NCBI GenBank assembly: GCA_050258715.1
Contig: JBLMZH010000018.1
Coordinates: 1 to 22,505 of the forward strand
Direction of reading: 5' to 3'
Origin: JBLMZH01 sp050258715
GTDB lineage: Bacteria; Patescibacteriota; Doudnabacteria; UBA920; O2-02-FULL-48-8
Length of the DNA: 22,505 bases
Part shown: positions 13,676-21,177 of the stretch, piece after piece
Layout: the number at the start of each line of letters is the position of its first letter
Numbering within the stretch: position 1 is the first letter of the stretch
Notes under the pieces: generated by a model
Told to the model about the DNA's origin: nothing
The model's database searches: none
Seen by the model: the letters and a program-made list of their open reading frames with translations, nothing else
Translations under genes and position numbers: made by a program

Positions 13676-13718
13676 GGGCTTTGGGAGCGCAACGCGCGCT
13701 TCCTTAGCCCTTTTTTTT
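13676..13718 (+). terminator. Strong intrinsic terminator of the GC-rich cassette
   Basis: GGGCT (13676-13680) with GGGAGCGC (13683-13690) pairs with GCGCTTCC (13696-13703) and AGCCC (13706-13710). Eight T follow at 13711-13718. Confidence 0.92.
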
Positions 13719-13754
13719 ATTTTCTAAATTGAACCGAAATCAGCCAAGCAAACT

Positions 13755-13778
13755 AAAACAGCCCTGGAGGACTGTTTT
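13755..13778 (-). terminator. Possible terminator of the secretion-locus operon
   Basis: AAAACAG (13755-13761) and CTGTTTT (13772-13778) form a 7-bp stem with a 10-base loop just past the end of the beta-propeller gene. The hairpin is symmetrical, so it could act on either strand. Confidence 0.5.
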
Positions 13779-13797
13779 GATTTATGCAAGATCAAAT

Positions 13798-14949
13798 TTA
13801 TTCAATAAGGCGAAGGTTGCCGGTCGTAGCGTCAAAAAAGAACAGCTCGCCGGAAAAGAAAAGCAGATCATTGGCCCGCAAATTTTCGGACGGAATGAAA
13901 TAATCGGTCTTCTCCCCGCTATCCATATCGAGCCTGACAAATTTGTCCGAAGCAGTATCCTTATCAACGGCCGCAAACAAGTATCGTCCCGAGGCGTCAA
14001 ATGCCAATTTGCCGAGATTCGCCGCCTTAAGCTCCAAATCCTTCATGGTTCCATCAGCAACATCGAACAGATAAACCGACTGCTCCCGTTGAGACAAAAA
14101 CTGCTTTCCCGAAGGCAGCCACAAAGCCCCCCAGTTATAACTGTCGCTTGCGAATGACCGGGTGCTTCCGTCATCGAGGTTGATAAGATATATGGGATTG
14201 GTCTTGCCTTCAAGGCTGTTGTTGACGACCAGAGCCAGGGGTTCTGTTGGCGAAACTTTTACTACCGGAGTCTTCATGGAAAGATCGGCAATTATCCGGT
14301 AGCCGCTGGCGTCCGGATCGGAAACAACCAGCTTATTTTTTCCGTCCCCTGAAAGCCAAACCATCGCCACTCTTTTGCCGTCCGGCAGCCAATCAATGTC
14401 CTTAACATTCGAAGGCAGGACGGTCAGGGAATTGTTCTGTTTGTTATAATACGAGACTTCTCTTGTCCCGGATTTTTCGGAGGCCTTAGGCTCAGTCGTG
14501 GTGACAACCAAAAAATCCTGACCATTAGGCTGCCACTTGATATCTTCGATTTTTTTTCCGGCCAAGGCGGGAAACCCGACCTCAGTGGATTCAAGGCTGT
14601 TGAGTTCCGTCCGGAAAAAATGGCCGTCACGAGTCACGTACCAGAGAGAATCATTGTTCAAGGACGCGGCCATGGAAGCCGCGGGCTCAGTGGCAATGGT
14701 TTTCAAAGCCAGCTCGTGCTGCAAAATCGGCGCGACAGGTTTGTTTTTGAAAATAAAAAACCAGCCGCTTACTCCGGCCGCGGCCAACACCAAAAAGATA
14801 ATCCCTCCGATCACCCATTTCTTTTTGGAATTATGGAGCGGTATCACAATAGCTTTGGGGAGGGTCTGTGGCGCGGTTGAGGTTGTACTCGACATGGATG
14901 TGTCCGCCTTCGGTTTTGCTGCTTGGTTGGTTGTATTCATCAATGACAT
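13798..14949 (-). CDS. Membrane-anchored beta-propeller (TolB/WD40-like) protein
   Basis: Up to 383 aa. A Ser/Thr-rich N-terminus leads to basic residues SKKKW and one membrane segment (about 45-67, VIGGIIFLVLAAAGVSGWFFIF). The outer part (about 75-383) shows repeated blades, such as IEDIKWQPNGQDFLVV, VKDIDWLPDGKRVAMVW, YNWGALWLPSGKQFLS and LGKLAFDASGRYLFAAVD, spaced as in TolB or WD40 propellers. Such domains usually bind proteins or cell-wall parts. The longest frame overlaps the M15 peptidase gene by 119 bases. A start at residue 19 (14895) or at a GTG at residue 35 (14847) would shorten the overlap and still keep the anchor. It is the last gene of the operon. Confidence 0.75.
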   Translation of the reverse strand: MSLMNTTNQAAKPKADTSMSSTTSTAPQTLPKAIVIPLHNSKKKWVIGGIIFLVLAAAGVSGWFFIFKNKPVAPILQHELALKTIATEPAASMAASLNNDSLWYVTRDGHFFRTELNSLESTEVGFPALAGKKIEDIKWQPNGQDFLVVTTTEPKASEKSGTREVSYYNKQNNSLTVLPSNVKDIDWLPDGKRVAMVWLSGDGKNKLVVSDPDASGYRIIADLSMKTPVVKVSPTEPLALVVNNSLEGKTNPIYLINLDDGSTRSFASDSYNWGALWLPSGKQFLSQREQSVYLFDVADGTMKDLELKAANLGKLAFDASGRYLFAAVDKDTASDKFVRLDMDSGEKTDYFIPSENLRANDLLFFSGELFFFDATTGNLRLIE

Positions 14950-15862
14950 CTGCCTGAGGGTTTAAGAACACTTGTCTGGCCAATGCTGCCAGCTGCGCGA
15001 TTCTCGGATCGCCAGTGGGCGGAACGGACCCTGGAATTATGTAATTGGGCGGGCGAATGCCCATGTTTTGGACTGGAGTCGGGTTTCGAAGCGCCAAGTC
15101 CGCGGCCTCGCCGCTTTGGTGGTAGCTTCCCGTCGATTCCGGCCGGTAGCCGCTTGTAACCACCCAGCTTATCCCCTGCTGCTGGCTTAACGCATACAAC
15201 TGCTGGATTTTTCTCAGCATGCAGGACCTGACCATGGCTCTCCAGGCAGGCAAATTTGGATCGACCGGAACGCCGGTTATGGGGACAAGTTCAGCTTCAA
15301 TCTGGGCCACGCTCCGGCTGCCCGTATATTCAGTGCTCGACATGCTTCCGGCATTTGATCCGCCAATTTTAAAGATCTTGCATATGTCCTGGGAAAATCC
15401 GATCATGTTGGCGATCTTGCTTCCGGTTCTCGCCGCCGTGCCGATCAGTCCCTCCCGATTGCACTGCTGAATAATGTAGGAAAAAAGGATTACTATCAGA
15501 AGAATTATGGCAAAAAATCCTACCACCCACGGCAGAATCGCCGCGATGAACGGCCAGACAACGGACATCAGCGATTTTTCAGCGACTTGCTTTACAGCCG
15601 CCTTTTCCAGTTTTTTCTCAACCTCTTGCTTGGCTTTTTCTTTGGCCTTCTCCTTAACCGCTTCCAGCCGCTGTTTGTTTTTTAGAAAGTCCAGTTTTTG
15701 CCCAGGGCCGCCTCCAAAAGAACCTTCTTCCATCTCTTCGTCAGTACCAGTTTCTGCTTCGGCTTCGCCGTTTTGTTTGGTGTCGGCCGCTTCGAGCCGC
15801 TCGCGCTGCCTGATGTCCTCGTACTGCTGCTTGTAGAACTCGGATTGGTCCTGTTCGTCCAT
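14831..15862 (-). CDS. Membrane-anchored M15-like (VanY/DacB-type) zinc peptidase
   Basis: 343 aa. A charged coiled region rich in Lys, Glu and Ala (residues 1-95) precedes one membrane segment (about 101-131). The extracellular domain (about 185-330) has SGYRPESTGSYHQSGEAADL, with H248 and D255 in the H-x6-D arrangement, and later EGGHIHVEYN with the final zinc His at 321 or 323. This fits LD-carboxypeptidase or endopeptidase folds of family M15. Placed after VirB4, it is probably the wall-opening enzyme of the secretion locus, in the role VirB1 or CwlT-type hydrolases play elsewhere; this is inference. It lies 16 bases after the VirB4 stop. No signal peptide besides the anchor. Confidence 0.8.
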   Translation of the reverse strand: MDEQDQSEFYKQQYEDIRQRERLEAADTKQNGEAEAETGTDEEMEEGSFGGGPGQKLDFLKNKQRLEAVKEKAKEKAKQEVEKKLEKAAVKQVAEKSLMSVVWPFIAAILPWVVGFFAIILLIVILFSYIIQQCNREGLIGTAARTGSKIANMIGFSQDICKIFKIGGSNAGSMSSTEYTGSRSVAQIEAELVPITGVPVDPNLPAWRAMVRSCMLRKIQQLYALSQQQGISWVVTSGYRPESTGSYHQSGEAADLALRNPTPVQNMGIRPPNYIIPGSVPPTGDPRIAQLAALARQVFLNPQADVIDEYNQPSSKTEGGHIHVEYNLNRATDPPQSYCDTAP

Positions 15863-15878
15863 GTTTTAAAAATCCGGA

Positions 15879-17696
15879 TTATTTTTCGGTTTCAAGTTCC
15901 TTTTTGGCGCGCTGGATTTCGAGCGCCTGTCTCGGGTCGGTCGTGATGATCTGGTCTTCCATGTAGGAGGCAACGACTTTGATGGCCACGTGCTTCAAGC
16001 CGGCAAAGAAGATCCCCTCCCCGACTTCGGATTCAAGCAGGAGGTATTTTTCGCCTTCGGTCAAAAAGAAGGTTTCGCTGATAATATCCACGGCAGCCGG
16101 GCTTTGTTTCAAAAGCAGCTGGATGGACGAGTTAGTGACGATCGGCTTGCCGAAAGACGAACCCAAGAAGTCGGAAACGTCCTGGGTGATGGTCGTCACG
16201 CCCAAATAATATTTGCGGGCGCGCTTGGCGATCCCGAACAAGAATCGGGCCGAATCTTCGTGCTGCATCATCCACCACGCCTCGTCAATGACGAGGATGC
16301 GCTTCTTTAAGACCGAACGGACCGAGTTCCAGATGTAGTTAAGAATGACGTAAATGGCAATCGGCCGAAGTTCCTCCTCAAGGTCGCGCACGGAGAAGAC
16401 AACGAGCTGGTTGTCGAGCACGAGGTTGCTCGGCTGGTTGAAGATGCCGGAGAACGTCCCTTCCGTGTATTTGGTCAGCCGCTGAGCCATGCTCTCGCCG
16501 CCGACCATGCCGCCCAGAATGTCGACTAAGTCCTGCATTGTCGGCGGATCAATATGGGCGAAGTCAGCCGCCGGGGTAATGTCCTTTTTGGCGTAAGTTT
16601 CCCAAAGGGCCCGGTCCATGATCGCCTCTTCCGTAGGATTGAGCTTGCCGAGCATCAAATTCATAAGCCCCAAAAGGTTGATGATCGCCGATCTCAAAAT
16701 ATCTTCGTTGGTTTCCCCTTCAATCCCCCTCGGCAGGTCAAACGGATTGACGCGGGTATCGGAGTTGAGCGAAATCGAAAGGAACGTCCCGCCGACTGCC
16801 TCGGCCAGATGCTTGTATTCGTTTTCAGGGTCGATGGCAATGACGTCGCAGCCGACCATGAGCGAGCGCAGGATCTCAAGTTTGACGGCATAGCTTTTGC
16901 CGGCGCCGGATTTGGCAAAAACCACGGAGTTCGCATTTTCCATCTGGAAGCGGTCAAAAAGGATCAAGCTGTTGTTGTGGCGGTTGATGCCGTAAAGGAT
17001 CCCGTCATTGCTCGTCAGCTCCGATGAAACAAACGGAAAAGTGGTGGACAAGGGCTCGGTGTTCATGTTCGTGGCCACGGCCAGTTCATCGTCGCCTAAA
17101 GGAAGGGTCGAATTTAAGCCTTGCATCATCTGCAAGATCGCCTGCTTGGTGATGATCAGCTTGGCGCCTAAGAGCGATTCAAGGGTCGAGGACGCCTCGT
17201 CCAATTCCTTTAGGTTGTTGCCGTAGATGGTGAAATAAAGCGAAAATCTGAAATAGTGTTCCGTGCCCTGCATCAGCCTGTCGCGCAGCGACTCAATGTC
17301 CTGGTACGCCGTCTCGAGCATCGGGTCGCGGACGTTCCCCTTTTCTTCGTTCATGGCGATCGTGGACTGCAGCTGCCCGACCTTGTTCTTGAGCTTGTTC
17401 ATGACCTCTTCAATGTCCAAAGGATAAATGAACATCGAGACATCCATGGGCGTGTCCATGCTGATCACAGGCGAAAGCCAGTTGACCGAAATGTAGCGCG
17501 GGTAAGAAAGAACAAAAAACGACCGGACGAATTTGCCCGAAAGTTCGAGATAACTTTGATTTATCTGAAGGGCGGCAGGAGCCAGAATGTCGCGAAGCGT
17601 GTTCAACCCGGCTTTGTATTCTTTCTCCGCCTCCAAAAGCTTCTTTTGCTCCTGGAACCGCGAGTCGGTTTGCGCCGCTGATTTGAATAGTCCCAT
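15879..17696 (-). CDS. virB4: VirB4-family conjugation/secretion ATPase
   Basis: 605 aa from the ATG at 17696. The frame is open upstream to 17903, but that part is read in the wrong frame of the preceding gene. The N-terminal part (about 1-230) is helical and mixed. Walker A is AKSGAGKS (261-268), with Ala where the first Gly is usual. Walker B is RILVIDEAWWMM (D471, E472), followed by GVTTITQDVSDFL. VirB4 proteins energise type IV secretion and conjugation channels at the inner membrane. The protein starts 4 bases after the stop of the preceding gene, which supplies an N-terminal VirB4/TraC-like part, so the usual VirB4 seems to be made as two polypeptides. Confidence 0.92.
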   Translation of the reverse strand: MGLFKSAAQTDSRFQEQKKLLEAEKEYKAGLNTLRDILAPAALQINQSYLELSGKFVRSFFVLSYPRYISVNWLSPVISMDTPMDVSMFIYPLDIEEVMNKLKNKVGQLQSTIAMNEEKGNVRDPMLETAYQDIESLRDRLMQGTEHYFRFSLYFTIYGNNLKELDEASSTLESLLGAKLIITKQAILQMMQGLNSTLPLGDDELAVATNMNTEPLSTTFPFVSSELTSNDGILYGINRHNNSLILFDRFQMENANSVVFAKSGAGKSYAVKLEILRSLMVGCDVIAIDPENEYKHLAEAVGGTFLSISLNSDTRVNPFDLPRGIEGETNEDILRSAIINLLGLMNLMLGKLNPTEEAIMDRALWETYAKKDITPAADFAHIDPPTMQDLVDILGGMVGGESMAQRLTKYTEGTFSGIFNQPSNLVLDNQLVVFSVRDLEEELRPIAIYVILNYIWNSVRSVLKKRILVIDEAWWMMQHEDSARFLFGIAKRARKYYLGVTTITQDVSDFLGSSFGKPIVTNSSIQLLLKQSPAAVDIISETFFLTEGEKYLLLESEVGEGIFFAGLKHVAIKVVASYMEDQIITTDPRQALEIQRAKKELETEK

Positions 17697-17700
17697 AATT

Positions 17701-18411
17701 TTAGTAGTGGATGTCCTTCCCGGCCACATCCAATTCCTCGATGCTCTTGATCTTGATCGAGGAGGAAGCCTCCAGGTTGTAGCTGTTATAGATGAGCTCG
17801 ACCAGCTCTTCCGTCGAAAGCACCATAGTGCGAAGTCCCATGCCGTTAAGCGTGCCGGAAATATGATTGACGCGGTTGTAAAGTTCCTCGCGATGGTGGA
17901 CAAAATCCTCTTCCTTAAGCTTGATCGTGCCCGCCGGGTTGAAAAGCGAGGACAGTTTGCTCATAAGCCCGCCTTTGACCGAAACCAGGGAATACGGGAC
18001 GATGATGTAAAAGGTCTTGGTCATAATGCTCGCGTACTCCACGAGCTTCCCGATGTACTCGATATACTCCTGGGTTTGCAGGCGCAACAATTCGTTGGTT
18101 TGCCGCTGCATCATTTCCCGAAGCTTGTCGAGGTAAGTGTTGATGTCCAATTTCCTCGACTGCATCAGGATCTGGATCGGATACTCCAGCGAGTTGAGGA
18201 AGGATTGGTACGCCGCGATCAAGGCGTTCTGCTCGTCCGCGCTTTTAAGGGAAAAGTTGGTCGACGAAACGACCAAAACCGCCCGAAGCGAAGAATCTTT
18301 GAGGAGAATGGTCCCCTCTTTGATCTCTTCAACGCTCATTATGCTCTGGGTGCTCGCCGAGATCGGACTTCCCTTGGCGTGCATCCCGCTGGTGTCTTTT
18401 TTATTGGCCAT
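17701..18411 (-). CDS. VirB4 N-terminal-domain-like protein (TraC-like)
   Basis: 236 aa. The pattern STQSIMSVEEIKEGTILLKDSSLRAVLVVSSTNFSLKSADEQNALIAAYQSFLNSLEYPIQILMQSR is that of the N-terminal domain of VirB4/TraC ATPases. The rest (KLDINTYLDKL to LRTMVLSTEELVELIYNSYN) continues that domain. There is no Walker motif. The start overlaps the PrgI stop by 11 bases and the stop lies 4 bases before VirB4, so the three genes are tightly coupled. It probably docks the ATPase to PrgI or the membrane complex. Confidence 0.8.
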   Translation of the reverse strand: MANKKDTSGMHAKGSPISASTQSIMSVEEIKEGTILLKDSSLRAVLVVSSTNFSLKSADEQNALIAAYQSFLNSLEYPIQILMQSRKLDINTYLDKLREMMQRQTNELLRLQTQEYIEYIGKLVEYASIMTKTFYIIVPYSLVSVKGGLMSKLSSLFNPAGTIKLKEEDFVHHREELYNRVNHISGTLNGMGLRTMVLSTEELVELIYNSYNLEASSSIKIKSIEELDVAGKDIHY

Positions 18412-19123
18412 AGTTTCCTAAAATGTCTGAAGGATCGAATTGTTTACGCTCGCCTTCGAGCGGCTTGCGCACCGCGGTTTTTTTTGCCGTCTTCCTGGTC
18501 GGCCTCGTTTTAGGTTCCGCTTCCACCGCGGGAGCTTCGGCTAAAGCCGGCTTGGTTTTCGACTCGTGGGCCATAGTGCTTCTGATCACGGACATGAGCT
18601 GGCTCTTCCTGTCCTTCGGTTTTTCTTCGGTTTTGCGTTCCAAAATTTCCTGCGGCGGCTTGGTGTCCGGAAAGCCTTTTTCCAAATCTTCTTCGTAAGT
18701 GTCCAGCAAATGCCTTTCCTCTTCGGTCTTCCGGTCAAGCAGATAAGCCAGCTTCTTTAAGCGTCCGGCGGCCTGGTCAGAAGTAAGGGCCTGCTGCTTT
18801 TCAACCTGCTTGGTTTCCTGCTTGCTGATGCTGACGATATTTTCTTCCCGTTTAAAAATCATGACCTTTGGCTTGGTGGCGAACGAAATCAAAGCCGGCA
18901 GGTAAAAATACAGCGGCCGGCCGTTCAGTTTTTTAAAGGCAGTGAACGCGCACAAGCCGACGGTAGGAATGGCTAGAATATAAAAAATCGCCCCGATGCC
19001 GAAAATCGACCAGAACATGAACAGAATCGCCCCAAAACCGATCAGAATCAGGAACTGCTTGAGGGTTAAAGGCCCTATGATCTTGTCTTCGACTTCGGTA
19101 AATTGTGGGACTGGATACTGCAT
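18401..19123 (-). CDS. PrgI-family membrane protein of a type IV secretion system
   Basis: 240 aa. The N-terminus YPVPQFTEVEDKIIGPLTLKQFLILIGFGAI is the hallmark of the PrgI family (VirB3-like). Two membrane segments follow (about 25-65), then FKKLNGRPLYFYLPALISFATKPKVMIFKRE. The long C-terminal tail (about 95-240) is charged and includes KKTAVRKPLEGERKQFDP; PrgI proteins of CPR bacteria often carry such a tail. PrgI sits with VirB4 at the inner membrane channel. A predicted extended -10 promoter lies 36 bases upstream, so this gene heads its own transcript. Confidence 0.88.
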   Translation of the reverse strand: MQYPVPQFTEVEDKIIGPLTLKQFLILIGFGAILFMFWSIFGIGAIFYILAIPTVGLCAFTAFKKLNGRPLYFYLPALISFATKPKVMIFKREENIVSISKQETKQVEKQQALTSDQAAGRLKKLAYLLDRKTEEERHLLDTYEEDLEKGFPDTKPPQEILERKTEEKPKDRKSQLMSVIRSTMAHESKTKPALAEAPAVEAEPKTRPTRKTAKKTAVRKPLEGERKQFDPSDILGNYGQ

Positions 19124-19158
19124 TTTTGTTTCGGGAAAGATCCTTGGTTTGTGGTTTT

Positions 19159-19189
19159 ATTATACCATAAAGAAAGAAAAAATGGAAAA
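19159..19189 (-). promoter_or_regulatory. Extended -10 promoter of the PrgI-VirB4 operon
   Basis: On the minus strand the sequence reads TGGTATAATAAAACC, a TGn-extended consensus -10 with TATAAT at 19164-19159. The -35 region (TTCCAT at 19187-19182) is poor, so activation from upstream is plausible. The phased GTAATA array begins about 12 bases beyond the -35. Confidence 0.6.
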
Positions 19190-19200
19190 GAAATGGGGTG

Positions 19201-19306
19201 GTAATAAAAAGTAATATGGTTGTAATAGATAGTAATAAATGGTAACAAAATGTTTACAACTTATTACCCTTATTACTACTTATTACTATCTATTACTATT
19301 TATTAC
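19201..19306. repeat. Helically phased inverted array of GTAATA / TATTAC
   Basis: GTAATA occurs at 19201, 19211, 19222 and 19232, with GTAACA at 19242. TATTAC, its complement, occurs at 19262, 19271, 19281, 19291 and 19301. Spacing is 9 to 11 bases throughout, one helical turn. A perfect 17-bp inverted repeat joins 19222-19238 to 19280-19296. The right end enters the last codons of the PIN gene, whose stop is at 19296-19298. It could be a multi-site operator for the PrgI promoter or a large hairpin. Confidence 0.85.
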
Positions 19307-19745
19307 TTATAAAACTTTCCACCCATTTCTCCCAGCTGTCACCTTTTTCATCCTCGTAGATCGCCCAGAATTCCTTGGGGGTCACGATTTTTACTCCTTG
19401 ATACTCTCCCACTTTCAAAACTTCTTTATCCGAAGTGATCAGATATTCCGACCCGGAAGTTATTGCCGACTCCAGAAGTTTGTTGTCCTGCCGGTCGCTT
19501 ATGACCCGGATGCGTTCTTCAATGTCAGGTGCTGGCTTGATCATGCCGAATATTTGCCGGACTTTCCCAAGATGCTTTTCATCGCTGATTTTTTTTCCGG
19601 CCATGAGTTCGTTTTCGCGGATCGTGGCGCGGTTGGCAAAGGCTTCGATCTTTCCCTCCAAAACCTCGTCCAAAATCCGGTTGGCGAAATGATATTCGTC
19701 CAACGCGGCGTCGATCAATAAATTTGTGTCGATGACAATACGCAT
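19296..19745 (-). CDS. PIN-domain ribonuclease-like protein
   Basis: 149 aa, typical PIN size. The acidic residues expected for the metal site are present: D6 in RIVIDTNLLIDA, E44 or E46 in IRENEL, D84/D87 in SDRQDNKLLESAI, and D106 in LITSDKEVL. PIN proteins are RNases, commonly VapC-type toxins. No antitoxin gene is adjacent: the neighbours are a terminator on one side and the GTAATA array on the other. It may be an orphan toxin or a housekeeping or regulatory RNase. Its last codons lie in the repeat array. It sits in the middle of the secretion locus but is not overlapped with any gene. Confidence 0.85.
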   Translation of the reverse strand: MRIVIDTNLLIDAALDEYHFANRILDEVLEGKIEAFANRATIRENELMAGKKISDEKHLGKVRQIFGMIKPAPDIEERIRVISDRQDNKLLESAITSGSEYLITSDKEVLKVGEYQGVKIVTPKEFWAIYEDEKGDSWEKWVESFISNK

Positions 19746-19752
19746 TAAAGAA

Positions 19753-19835
19753 ATTGAAAATAAAATATTAAAAATTGAAAATTAATAATATTTAATCCGT
19801 AATTTTCAATTAATTTTCAATCTTCAATATTCAAT
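19753..19835. repeat. AT-rich inverted repeat upstream of the PIN gene
   Basis: ATTGAAAAT occurs at 19753 and 19774, and its complement ATTTTCAAT at 19802 and 19813. A perfect 11-bp inverted repeat joins 19774-19784 with 19800-19810, loop 15. Further TTCAAT copies lie at 19823 and 19830. It lies upstream of the PIN start and could hold its promoter and operator. Confidence 0.65.
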
Positions 19836-19843
19836 CTTTAATT

Positions 19844-19874
19844 AAAAGAAGTGCTATTAACACTTCTTTTTATC
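19844..19874 (-). terminator. Intrinsic terminator of the upstream part of the locus
   Basis: AAAAGAAGTG (19844-19853) pairs with CACTTCTTTT (19861-19870) around a 7-base loop. It lies 24 bases past the stop of the proline-rich protein and ends that transcript on the minus strand. It is symmetrical and could also work on the plus strand. Confidence 0.8.
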
Positions 19875-19897
19875 ATATAAGCAATTTTATCACAAGC

Positions 19898-21169
19898 CTA
19901 CATTTGTTCCAATTCTTTGCGCAGGTCCGCCACGGCTTCAAATTCCTTGATGGTCAAAGGATCCTCCCCTGCTGATGAAAGCTTGGCCGCCACCTCGTTA
20001 AAGGTCGCTCGCTTATCAGGGATGTTGCCTTCAATAAGCAAGCGCCCCATCTTCAGATAAAGTTTGAACAGAGGGCTTTCCTGGAACACGGTCGAAACCT
20101 GGACGGGCAAAACCTTGTTCGTACCGGCCAGATAAGCGATCTTGGATTTTATTATTTTAACCTGTTCGGGCAAATAACCTTGTCTTAAATGCCCCAGCTG
20201 GATCTTCCGCAAATCTTCCGTGACTACAATGTCATCGAGCTTGGCCAGTCCCGGCAAAGGTCCGACCTTGGGCCGAGGCGGCGGAACAGGCGCGGGCTTA
20301 ACCATTGGCGTAGCCAAAGGTTTTGCCGCCACTACGGGCTTGATTTCGGGTTTGTCTTCTGCGGGCAATTCCAAAGTCTTTACTTCCCGCTTGATCTCAG
20401 TAGGCGTTAAAGGCGGGGTTTTTGGCGCAGGTTTTGAAGGCGGAGTCGAAGACAAAGACGGAACTGCCGGTTTGGTGCTGATCCGGTTCTTTAATTCATC
20501 CAGGCTGGTTCCGTGCGGAGGAATCGGAGGCGTTGAAGGAGCGGAAGCTGAAGTTGAGGCGCCCGGCTCCAGTTTTTTCCGATACGATTCAAATGAGGCT
20601 TTGATGTTCGACACGGCCAAAGCTTCTTCCAGCATTTCCTTGAGCGCAACGTAAACGCCCCTTTGCAAACCAACAGCCGCATGCTCTTTCATTCCTGCCC
20701 TGACCTTATTCAAGTCTGCTTCGCCCACGCCCTCGGACTTCAAGTTTTGAATAAGGACTTCGAGCTGATCCGGAAAAATATAGGCGTCGCTTGCCAAGCC
20801 CAGATTCTTGACCAAGGTTTCGCTGCCGATGATATGCCAGCCGTCAGGGTGGATGATGGAACGATTTAAGTCCAGCCTGGCGCCCGATCCGTTGAGAGCC
20901 TTAAGCCGCGCATTCACCTGAACCGCTTGTTGGCTCGAGTAGATCTGGCCGGCCAAAACCGCTTTCTCGAGATTCACCGAGTAATCAGGATTATCAACGA
21001 CTGCCCGATGGTATTGCTTGGTCATTTCGAGCTTCTTCTCGTCGTTCTCGATCTTTTCCTTTTCCTTCTTGGTAAAGAACATGGGCTCGAACGGCTCATC
21101 CAAAACCAACTCGCTTGTTGATTGCGGCTTGGTCTTTTCCAAAATGTTTGTGATGGTAGTTAAATCCAT
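19898..21169 (-). CDS. Proline-rich unknown protein of the secretion locus
   Basis: 423 aa, not recognised. Residues 1-75 are charged and helical (FFTKKEKEKIENDEKKLEMTK). Residues 75-200 form a likely folded domain with INARLKALNGSGARLDLNR-like content, IHPDGWHIIGSE and SDAYIFPDQLEVLIQNLK. A long Pro/Ser/Thr/Lys linker (about 205-310) follows. A C-terminal helical domain (about 315-423) has LAKLDDIVVTEDLRKIQLGHLRQGYLPEQVKIIKSKIAYLAG and is rich in helices. No membrane segment is seen, so it is cytoplasmic or tethered by partners. It starts 8 bases after the VirB6-like gene and probably is co-translated with it. A scaffold or regulator of the secretion locus is only a guess. Confidence 0.75.
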   Translation of the reverse strand: MDLTTITNILEKTKPQSTSELVLDEPFEPMFFTKKEKEKIENDEKKLEMTKQYHRAVVDNPDYSVNLEKAVLAGQIYSSQQAVQVNARLKALNGSGARLDLNRSIIHPDGWHIIGSETLVKNLGLASDAYIFPDQLEVLIQNLKSEGVGEADLNKVRAGMKEHAAVGLQRGVYVALKEMLEEALAVSNIKASFESYRKKLEPGASTSASAPSTPPIPPHGTSLDELKNRISTKPAVPSLSSTPPSKPAPKTPPLTPTEIKREVKTLELPAEDKPEIKPVVAAKPLATPMVKPAPVPPPRPKVGPLPGLAKLDDIVVTEDLRKIQLGHLRQGYLPEQVKIIKSKIAYLAGTNKVLPVQVSTVFQESPLFKLYLKMGRLLIEGNIPDKRATFNEVAAKLSSAGEDPLTIKEFEAVADLRKELEQM

Positions 21170-21177
21170 GGTTGAAA

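Noticed and set aside
13532..13732. 66-aa plus-strand frame
   Set aside because: It reads through the strong terminator and a structured RNA region.
16554..17027. 157-aa plus-strand frame
   Set aside because: Antisense of the VirB4 ATPase domain, no supporting signals.
17697..17903. 69-residue N-terminal extension of VirB4
   Set aside because: It overlaps the end of the preceding gene out of frame; MGLFKSAAQ at 17696 is the sensible start.
17587..18513. 308-aa plus-strand frame
   Set aside because: Antisense shadow of the VirB4 N-domain gene and neighbours, which have clear family motifs.
19201..19306. CRISPR array
   Set aside because: Repeats are only six bases at 10-base spacing with no spacers of CRISPR size, and no cas genes are present.
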